DNA of 11,034 nt from Dehalococcoidia bacterium (lineage in GTDB: Bacteria; Chloroflexota; Dehalococcoidia; GIF9; AB-539-J10): positions 1-11,034 of the forward strand of contig JAUVYD010000021.1 of NCBI GenBank assembly GCA_030603265.1. The letters run 5' to 3'. Every line of letters begins with the position of its first letter. Within the stretch, counting starts at the first letter, position 1. The notes beneath the pieces were generated by a model. The model made no database searches, was not told where the DNA came from, and was given only the letters and a program-made list of their open reading frames with translations. This document shows positions 6,369 to 11,034 of this stretch, piece by piece. Made by a program: the position numbers and the translations under genes.

Positions 6369-7505
6369 TCAGCGAAGCAGGTCGCGGGCAATAACCATTC
6401 GCTGCACCTCCGACGTGCCTTCGTAAATCTGGGTCAACTTCGCGTCGCGGAAGTAGCGCTGCATCGGAGAGTCCATCATGTATCCGTAGCCACCGAATAT
6501 CTGTATCCCTTTGACAGCGATGTCCATGCAAGTATCAGTCGCAATCAGCTTCGCCATCGCCGCCGCCCTGACCGGGTTCGCGCCCTCGTCCATCGTCTTC
6601 GCGGCGCGATACAGTAGAAGCCTGGCCGACTCCACCTGGCAGGCCATATCAACGAGCATCCACTGTATACCCTGGTTCTCGCCGATTGGTTTGCCGAACT
6701 GCTTCCTCTCTTTCGCGTACTCGACGCAATGCTCAAGGACAGCCTGGCTGACGCCGACGGCCTGGGCAGCAATACCGATTCGGCCCTCGTCCAATGTCCC
6801 CAGGCAGATCTTCATGCCTTTCCCTTCATCGCCAAGCCGGTTCGCCGCGGGCACCCGGAGGTCGGTGAAGATGAGCTCAGCATTGGAGGCGCCCTTCATG
6901 CCGACCTTCTCATACTGAGGGCTACGGCTGAATCCGGGCATGTCTGCCTCCACGATGAAGGCCGTCATTCCCCGCGGTGCAAGGTCCGGGACGCCGGCAA
7001 ACACAACGATGGTGTCGCACACCGGGCCGTTCGTGATGAAGAGCTTCGAGCCATTGAGCACGTAGAAATCGCCGTCACGGACCGCAGTCGTCTTGATATT
7101 CGCGATATCGCTACCGGCCTCGGCCTCGGTAATCGCGAACGCGCCGATCTTCTCCCCGCGGCAGAGGGGAGGAAGGTACTTCTTCTTCTGCTCCTCATTG
7201 CCGTAGAGCAGTATCGGGCGGGCGCACAGGCTGATGTGGGCGTCAACGATGTCGCATGTTGAGGCACACGCCTTGGCCAGTTCCTCCATGACCAGAACCA
7301 GTTCCATGACATCGCCGCCACTGCCATCGTACTCGGGCGGTATTGCGAGACCGGTGAATCCCACCTCCGCGAGCTTCTTGAAGTTGGCCAGCGCAAAGAC
7401 ATTGGCCTCATCAACCGCCGCCGCAACCGGTTCAATCTCGTTCTTCGCGAAATCACGTGCGGTGGTCTGAAGCATCTGCTCCGCCTCACTCAAATGAAAA
7501 TCCAT
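6369..7505 (-). CDS. Acyl-CoA dehydrogenase (short-chain type)
   Basis: A 378-residue FAD-dependent acyl-CoA dehydrogenase, full length for the family, which introduces an alpha,beta double bond into acyl-CoA and passes electrons to an electron-transfer flavoprotein. The N-terminal helical domain (about 1–118) is followed by the FAD/substrate signature FAITEAEAGSD (123–133) and KLFITNG (154–160). The C-terminal domain has RKQFGKPIGENQ, QIFGGYGYM and IYEGTSEVQRMVIAR; Glu362 in that last motif is at the catalytic-base position used by short- and medium-chain enzymes. The overall look is butyryl-CoA-dehydrogenase-like, but chain length cannot be read from sequence alone. The start is ATG with GGAGG eight bases upstream, placed inside or next to the end of the preceding crotonase gene (gap of 4 bases), so the two are surely co-transcribed. 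No ETF genes are in the window. Confidence 0.95.
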   Translation of the reverse strand: MDFHLSEAEQMLQTTARDFAKNEIEPVAAAVDEANVFALANFKKLAEVGFTGLAIPPEYDGSGGDVMELVLVMEELAKACASTCDIVDAHISLCARPILLYGNEEQKKKYLPPLCRGEKIGAFAITEAEAGSDIANIKTTAVRDGDFYVLNGSKLFITNGPVCDTIVVFAGVPDLAPRGMTAFIVEADMPGFSRSPQYEKVGMKGASNAELIFTDLRVPAANRLGDEGKGMKICLGTLDEGRIGIAAQAVGVSQAVLEHCVEYAKERKQFGKPIGENQGIQWMLVDMACQVESARLLLYRAAKTMDEGANPVRAAAMAKLIATDTCMDIAVKGIQIFGGYGYMMDSPMQRYFRDAKLTQIYEGTSEVQRMVIARDLLR

Positions 7506-7509
7506 GTAC

Positions 7510-8385
7510 CTATCCTCCTATTTGCCATTCCTTTTTCGTCCGCTTCTGATATCCCCCGGACTCACGGGCAAACACGGGGCTGCGTGCTTCCCTGCGGGCA
7601 GCGAGCCCTTCGAATCCGTCACTGTTGCTGCCGTAGTACGCCGTGGTCAACTCCAGCTCCATCAGGGCAAGGTGGCGTTTCGCAGCGATGGTCGCAGCGC
7701 ACATCTGTCTCTTGGCGATGCGGAGCGCAGTGCTGTCGCGCGCACCGAGGGACGCCGCAAGCCTCAAGGTTTCCGCAGGCAGTTCAGCCGGTGACACAAC
7801 GCGGTCCGCAAGTCTCATCGAACGGGCCTCGGCGGCACCTATGTCCTCTCCCAACATTATCATGCGTTTCGCCTGAGCAGGCCCGACGAGGGACAGCAGG
7901 GCGTAGAGACAGCCAACGTCATAGTACATGCCAAGGCCGATCTCCGGGATGCGAAAGAAGGCCTCGGCAGAGACGACTCTGAAATCGCATGCGGTGGCCA
8001 GGCACGTGCCCCAGCCGATTGCCGGGCCGTTGACTTCGGCGATCGTCACCTGTGGCAGAGACTGGAGCTCCCGGACGACCTCCTGACCGTTCTCCTGATA
8101 CAGTCGCTCGATCTGCTGGGGTGGTTTGTAGAACTCTCTTCGCCCTTCTTCACTTATGTCAACGCCGGCACAGAACGAACCACCTGCTCCCGAGAGTACA
8201 ACCACCCTGACGCCGGGGGTCTGACGCAAATCAGAGAAAGCCTTCTTCAGCACAAGAAGCAACTCTCTGTCCAGAGCGTTGCGTCTCTCCGGACGGTTGA
8301 GTGTCACACGGGCTACGAACCCCTCCCTGGACACTGCCAACGGAGAGCCTCCATTGGCTCCGGCACGGGCAGTCCCGGCTACCAC
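7510..8385 (-). CDS. Enoyl-CoA hydratase/isomerase (crotonase) family protein 2
   Basis: A crotonase-fold protein of up to 291 residues acting on acyl-CoA thioesters. The oxyanion-hole elements are present: FCAGVD (71–76) and NGPAIGWG (119–126). At the position of the first catalytic Glu of true hydratases (Glu144 in rat crotonase) there is Cys128, whereas the second Glu is kept as Glu148 in IPEIG. Isomerases, hydrolases or decarboxylases of the fold are therefore as likely as a hydratase. It resembles the adjacent crotonase (shared QENGQ, CLY.LL.L.GPAQA.RMIM), pointing to tandem duplication. The GTG start at 8385 is 39 bases after the preceding stop with only a distant AGAGGGG; TTG at 8340, with GGAGG (8348–8352) seven bases upstream, gives MAVSREGFVARVTLNRP and is a strong alternative. 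The C-terminal end is basic. Confidence 0.9.
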   Translation of the reverse strand: MVAGTARAGANGGSPLAVSREGFVARVTLNRPERRNALDRELLLVLKKAFSDLRQTPGVRVVVLSGAGGSFCAGVDISEEGRREFYKPPQQIERLYQENGQEVVRELQSLPQVTIAEVNGPAIGWGTCLATACDFRVVSAEAFFRIPEIGLGMYYDVGCLYALLSLVGPAQAKRMIMLGEDIGAAEARSMRLADRVVSPAELPAETLRLAASLGARDSTALRIAKRQMCAATIAAKRHLALMELELTTAYYGSNSDGFEGLAARREARSPVFARESGGYQKRTKKEWQIGG

Positions 8386-8424
8386 GATGACACACGCCCC
8401 TCTGTCGCTCCTCGCGACGACACG

Positions 8425-9237
8425 TCAGTCGGTCTCAAGATGGAAGCGAGGTTCGCGTTTCTCCCTGTAGGCATTCAGCCCTTCCTCGATGTCCCCGGTC
8501 GCATTGTAGAACGCCTGGACCAGTTCCGGTTCCATGGCAGCCAGGTCGGCAGTCTGGGCGATTGTAACCGCGTTTATCATGCGCTTCACAATCCTGAGAG
8601 CCGTCGGCCCCTTCGTCGAGAGCTTCCCGATCAACTCGAGCGACGCGCTCATAAGGTCCTCGGAGCCAACGACGCTGTGCGCCAATCCAATGGTCTTCGC
8701 CTCATGAGCCGTCACTCGGTCACCTGTCATTATCATCCTGCGAGCCTGCGCCGGGCCAATCAGCGCGAGGAGCGGATAGAGACAGCTGACCGAGTAACCG
8801 ATGCCAATCGAAGTCTCCGGAATGCTGAAATAGGCGTTCTCTGCCACCACCCGAAAGTCACACAGAGTCACGAGACCCAGGCCGAGACCGATACAGGGTC
8901 CGTTCACGGCGGCGACAGTGATCTGATGCAGGTTGGCCCAATCACGCAAGATGTTCTGCCCGTTCTCCTGGAAGATGCGCTCGTTCGGCTGACGCGGGTC
9001 ACCGTACCAGTCGTCTCGCGCCTCTTTCATGACATCAATGCCCGAACAGAAAGCCCTGCCCTCCCCCGTGACGATGACGAAACGCGTCCGCAGGTCGATG
9101 CGAAGATCATCAACAATGTTCTTGAACTCAAACAGCATCTGGAGGGTGAAGGCGTTCAGTTTGTCAGGCCGGTTCAGCGTGATAGTGGCGATTTCCCCCG
9201 CCTTCTCCAGAGTGAAGTACTGGTAGCTTGCTGCCAC
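8425..9237 (-). CDS. Enoyl-CoA hydratase/isomerase (crotonase) family protein 1
   Basis: A 270-residue crotonase-family protein, normal length, first gene of the minus-strand acyl-CoA operon. The typical opening IATITLNRPDKLNAF (16–30), the oxyanion-hole segment FCSGID (63–68) and NGPCIGLG (112–119) are present. The Glu144-equivalent is Gly121, while the Glu164-equivalent is kept as Glu141 in IPETS. Loss of the first glutamate makes ordinary hydration of enoyl-CoA doubtful and leaves isomerase, hydrolase or lyase chemistry open. It is clearly paralogous to the next gene downstream. The start is GTG at 9237 with a modest ribosome site (AAAGGGG, about seven bases upstream); no better in-frame start is seen. 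A start at this point puts the family's first strand (YQYFTLEKAGEIATITL) at the usual place. Confidence 0.92.
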   Translation of the reverse strand: MAASYQYFTLEKAGEIATITLNRPDKLNAFTLQMLFEFKNIVDDLRIDLRTRFVIVTGEGRAFCSGIDVMKEARDDWYGDPRQPNERIFQENGQNILRDWANLHQITVAAVNGPCIGLGLGLVTLCDFRVVAENAYFSIPETSIGIGYSVSCLYPLLALIGPAQARRMIMTGDRVTAHEAKTIGLAHSVVGSEDLMSASLELIGKLSTKGPTALRIVKRMINAVTIAQTADLAAMEPELVQAFYNATGDIEEGLNAYREKREPRFHLETD

Positions 9238-9259
9238 GGAAAGACCCCTTTCGTCGATG

Positions 9260-9290
9260 AGAATACACGCCCCTGGCGAAGGTGATGCAA
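9260..9290 (-). promoter_or_regulatory. Possible promoter for the acyl-CoA operon
   Basis: On the minus strand TTGCAT (9290–9285) is followed, after 19 bases, by TATTCT (9265–9260). Spacing is longer than ideal and the resulting leader would be only about 15 bases. A second weak pair lies further upstream (TTGTGG, then TGATTC after 17 bases). Neither is convincing alone. Confidence 0.25.
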
Positions 9291-9359
9291 GGGAAGAAGC
9301 GCCCGGGGGAACAGCGGCATTGAATCAGAAAACTGCACCTGTGTCCACAATGTCACGGG

Positions 9360-9401
9360 CCGCTCCGGCCGGACACATCGGCCGAAGACCCTCCGCTCCG
9401 G
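9360..9401. promoter_or_regulatory. Palindromes and direct repeats in the divergent control region
   Basis: Two perfect palindromes, TCCGGCCGGA (9364–9373) and TCGGCCGA (9378–9385), lie 13 bases apart centre to centre. The 9-mer CCGCTCCGG occurs at 9360–9368 and again at 9393–9401. They sit between the divergent genes starting at 9237 and 9543 and just upstream of a TTGACA box, the place expected for an operator. High GC makes such short palindromes fairly likely by chance. The rest of 9238–9542 holds only the promoter candidates listed. Confidence 0.3.
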
Positions 9402-9420
9402 TATCCCTGCGCCATGTCCT

Positions 9421-9449
9421 TTGACACTCTCGGGCCAAGATGGTAGCGT
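9421..9449 (+). promoter_or_regulatory. Promoter for the ATC-hydrolase-like gene
   Basis: A perfect TTGACA (9421–9426) is followed after 17 bases by TAGCGT (9444–9449), which keeps the first two and last bases of the -10 consensus. It would start transcription near 9456 and give a leader of about 85–90 bases before the ATG at 9543. The poor -10 box suggests a weak or activated promoter. Confidence 0.45.
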
Positions 9450-9542
9450 ACATTGAACGCGTCCGGCCCCCCAACCCAACGGATACCAACCCGGCCAAAG
9501 GTGCGGGCGCTGTCGCGTGTAGACTAAGGAGGAACTCAATTC

Positions 9543-10118
9543 ATGGCAAGACGACTGGAGAGGAAGTACGAACAGGGCACACACATCGCGGAGTACGTGG
9601 ACGAGGTTGCGCCTCTGGGCGAAGACAGAAAGACTATCTTCCTTCCGGAAACCGATGTGTTCAAGATGGTCGAGTTGGGTGGTCGGACCCTGGGCATATT
9701 CCTGACCGAGGTGCTCGCACCTCTCGCCGAGAAGTATGGCGATGACGTATGGGAGATAGGGCGCAAGGCAATGTACGAGGTTGGCCGACGCCGCGCCCCC
9801 ACCATGCAACGCAGGATGAAGATCGACGACCTGACCGACGCCCGGTGCCTCGGACGAATCATGGACCTCGAGGACAACAACGCCGGCGTGCGCGGCGAGT
9901 GGGTCGAGTATGGAAAGAAGCGGGCGGTGAAGCACGAGTACGAGTGTCCGCAGGCCAAGCCTTACGAGAGGTGCCCGAAAATCTGCACCGTCCTCCTTGA
10001 GGCGATGGAGCAAGGTACTTTCGACGCGCTCGGAGTCAAGGTCAAGACACCCATCATCACGAAGGTGCTCCCCGAAGGCGCCCCTTACTGCGAGGTCGTC
10101 GTCGAGCTGGAAGACTAG
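9543..10118 (+). CDS. L-2-amino-thiazoline-4-carboxylate hydrolase-like protein, function unknown
   Basis: A 191-residue soluble protein with no signal peptide or membrane segment. The C-terminal half, with a Cys-Pro segment (YECPQAKPYERCPKIC), a middle helix and the ending LPEGAPYCEVVVELE, resembles the C-terminal pattern of the L-2-amino-thiazoline-4-carboxylic acid hydrolase-like family, where a Gly-Asp/Ala-Pro-x-Cys segment closes the domain. The assignment is by recalled pattern only, and many members have no known reaction. Cysteines are at 102, 135, 144, 148 and 183, enough for metal or thiol chemistry. The N-terminal half is helical and charged and I do not recognise it. The start is ATG with AGGAGG (9527–9532) ten bases upstream. 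It is a single-gene unit divergent from the acyl-CoA operon, with its own promoter candidate and a strong hairpin 11 bases after the stop. Confidence 0.6.
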   Translation: MARRLERKYEQGTHIAEYVDEVAPLGEDRKTIFLPETDVFKMVELGGRTLGIFLTEVLAPLAEKYGDDVWEIGRKAMYEVGRRRAPTMQRRMKIDDLTDARCLGRIMDLEDNNAGVRGEWVEYGKKRAVKHEYECPQAKPYERCPKICTVLLEAMEQGTFDALGVKVKTPIITKVLPEGAPYCEVVVELED

Positions 10119-10128
10119 TTCATACTCA

Positions 10129-10158
10129 AAGTGCCCGGCCCTCACGGGCCGGGCACTT
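10129..10158 (+). terminator. Strong hairpin terminator
   Basis: A perfect 13-bp stem, AAGTGCCCGGCCC (10129–10141) with GGGCCGGGCACTT (10146–10158), encloses the loop TCAC. The tail CTTCTCCC is only partly T-rich on the plus strand, and on the minus strand the stem is followed by TTGAG. Stem strength and position between convergent genes suggest a bidirectional terminator. Confidence 0.75.
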
Positions 10159-10165
10159 CTCCCTA

Positions 10166-10264
10166 CTAGGAGCCTGTCGGAGTAATGTTTTGCCTGAAGC
10201 TAAATGCCCCCGATTCTTAGGTTGCTCTAGCATTGACTCAGGGATTACTCGGACACATTCCTAG
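10166..10264. mobile_element. Possible MITE (small non-autonomous inverted-repeat element)
   Basis: The ends form a 21-base imperfect inverted repeat: CTAGGAGCCTGTCGGAGTAAT (10166–10186, shown here as one 21-base unit of which CTAG is the outer part) pairs with 10244–10264 at 17 of 21 positions. The outer CTAG on both sides could be a 4-bp target duplication of the kind made by some IS5-family elements, leaving a core of about 91 bases. The interior encodes no plausible protein. It lies in the short gap between a terminator and the end of the convergent redox-protein gene. A decayed IS end or a large hairpin are alternatives. Confidence 0.45.
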
Positions 10265-10287
10265 CCACCCAACGATTGAGCAACGCC

Positions 10288-10782
10288 CTATTTGTCGTTG
10301 TCCAGTATCATCTGCGCCACCAACCGGGCCGCCCGTCCAGGAACATAGCTGCAGCGCCTGTAGCCGTCCATCTTCACAAACTCCTTCGCATCCTCCGGAC
10401 TCGCGAGGTTCAGTTCCTTGCCGAACCGCTGCTTCACGATATCCCGGCACATGACCGTTCCGAACTCCTTCTCGAACTGCTTGCAGAACTTCCGGCCGTA
10501 GGATATCGCCCTGAAGAACCCGTCCATGTCCTTGGGGTCCTCGCGGCCGTACACTATGCCTATGGCCATCAAGCCACCGACTACGCCTCCACAAGTCTCG
10601 CCCCGCAGTGCAATCCCCGGCATTGCCGTGGCGGCCTTGTATGTCTCCGCGTTTCCGAAGCCGAACTGCTCCTGAAGAGCCCTGAGACAGCCCTGGGAAC
10701 AGCAGCCGGACTCAATCTCGTATTCCCCTGCCTTTCTCTCAACCTCATCCAGAATCTGCTCTCTCGTCTGCTGAGCGGACAT
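10288..10782 (-). CDS. C_GCAxxG_C_C family putative redox protein
   Basis: A 164-residue protein of the C_GCAxxG_C_C type, small cytoplasmic proteins thought to be redox active or metal binding, with no established reaction. Cysteines lie at 27, 28, 32, 64, 100, 112 and 144. The family core is seen as CCSQGCLRALQEQFGFG, then PGIALRGETCGGVVGGLMAIG, where CGGVVGG replaces the usual GCAxxG pattern, then FCKQFEKEFGTVMCRDI and a late RRCSYV. There is no signal peptide; the glycine-rich stretch at about 65–75 is part of the fold rather than a clear membrane helix. ATG at 10782 is chosen over the frame's first Met 11 codons earlier because GGAGGAG lies six bases upstream of it. It stands alone, convergent with the gene at 9543. 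No clear promoter was found in 10783–10953. Confidence 0.8.
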   Translation of the reverse strand: MSAQQTREQILDEVERKAGEYEIESGCCSQGCLRALQEQFGFGNAETYKAATAMPGIALRGETCGGVVGGLMAIGIVYGREDPKDMDGFFRAISYGRKFCKQFEKEFGTVMCRDIVKQRFGKELNLASPEDAKEFVKMDGYRRCSYVPGRAARLVAQMILDNDK

Positions 10783-10899
10783 AACCAACTCCTCCTCTCT
10801 GTGGCGGGCGGGCATCTGACGCCGACAATAGCCGCACTACGACGCCACAGCATGGCGGAAAAGGGCGTCCTTTTCAAGTGCCCGCATTCACTTATCCAA

Positions 10900-10952
10900 A
10901 ATGTTACTAGGGGGATATGGTTCACTCAGTTAGGAATGTTACTGAGGGGGAT
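10900..10952 (+). repeat. Direct repeats ahead of a transposase start
   Basis: AATGTTACTAGGGGGAT (10900–10916) recurs as AATGTTACTGAGGGGGAT (10935–10952), differing by one inserted base, with about 18 bases between. The second copy ends one base before the ATG of the transposase fragment and its G-run would serve as the ribosome binding site. Paired subterminal repeats of this sort often bind transposase at an insertion sequence end. Confidence 0.55.
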
Positions 10953-10953
10953 T

Positions 10954-11034
10954 ATGCCGAGCGACGACAGGATGAGCGTAGATGAAAGACGTAAGTACCT
11001 GAAGCTGGTAGCGCCCCGGTACAGTAGGGCAGGG
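10954..11034 (+). CDS. Integrase-like transposase, N-terminal fragment cut by the window end
   Basis: Only 27 codons are visible, and the frame remains open at the last base. The protein begins MPSDDRMSVDERRKYLKLV and continues with a basic APRYSRAG segment. This resembles the opening of integrase-core transposases that begin with an M(S/T)xDERRKYL motif followed by a helix-turn-helix. The family is recalled, not searched, and too little is present to name the insertion sequence. The paired repeats just upstream support an element end here. It differs from the remnant at 172–612, which lacks this opening. Whether the element is intact cannot be seen. Confidence 0.5.
   Translation, partial: MPSDDRMSVDERRKYLKLVAPRYSRAG

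Noticed and set aside
8440..9285. A 281-codon plus-strand frame opposite the first crotonase
   Set aside because: Antisense to a clear crotonase gene, without domain or ribosome site.
9174..10145. A 323-codon open frame on the minus strand across the divergent region
   Set aside because: It covers both the plus-strand gene at 9543 and the control region, has no ribosome site of note and no domain; a shadow frame.
1..11034. CRISPR arrays, tRNA or rRNA genes
   Set aside because: No regularly spaced repeats, no cloverleaf-like segment with a TTCGA-type T loop, and no rRNA-like stretch were seen in the intergenic regions.

Overview
The window looks like a piece of a chromosome from an anaerobic bacterium of moderately high GC. 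The short IF-2 without a long N-terminal extension, the block nusA–ylxR–infB–rbfA, a 4-hydroxybutyryl-CoA dehydratase-like enzyme and decayed or partial transposases are compatible with an uncultured member of the Chloroflexota (Dehalococcoidia-like). That placement is an inference from gene content and recalled protein similarity, not from a search.

Layout: (1) 1–784: a decayed transposase N-terminal fragment on the minus strand (172–612), then a promoter (665–694) and a compact intrinsic terminator (725–747) in the leader of nusA. (2) 785–4750, plus strand: a tightly packed transcription/translation operon, nusA, ylxR, infB, rbfA. Its first three genes overlap. (3) 4762–9237, minus strand: four acyl-CoA metabolism genes, transcribed in the order crotonase-family 1, crotonase-family 2, acyl-CoA dehydrogenase, 4-hydroxybutyryl-CoA dehydratase-like protein. 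This unit converges on rbfA with an 11-base gap. (4) 9238–9542: a divergent regulatory region with palindromes and a good plus-strand -35 box. (5) 9543–10118: a Cys-containing protein resembling the L-2-amino-thiazoline-4-carboxylate hydrolase-like family, followed by a strong hairpin terminator. (6) 10166–10264: a small non-coding inverted-repeat element flanked by CTAG, a possible MITE. (7) 10288–10782, minus strand: a C_GCAxxG_C_C-type putative redox protein. (8) 10900–11034: direct repeats and the start of an integrase-like transposase that runs off the window.

How the genes work together: the first operon is housekeeping. NusA controls pausing, termination and antitermination, YlxR is a small RNA-binding protein, and IF-2 and RbfA act in initiation and 30S maturation. 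A terminator between promoter and start codon suggests that nusA is controlled by attenuation. The minus-strand operon has the enzymes to desaturate, isomerise or dehydrate, and process short acyl-CoAs, with crotonyl-CoA-type intermediates as a plausible meeting point. Both crotonases lack the glutamate expected at the first catalytic position, so they may be isomerases, hydrolases or another crotonase-fold activity rather than ordinary hydratases. No CoA ligase or transferase, thiolase or electron-transfer flavoprotein is in the window, so the substrate cannot be fixed. I did not find a clearly new multi-gene defence or mobile system. The best leads are the nusA attenuator, the shortened iron-sulfur ligand loop of the dehydratase-like enzyme, the twin atypical crotonases and the MITE-like element.
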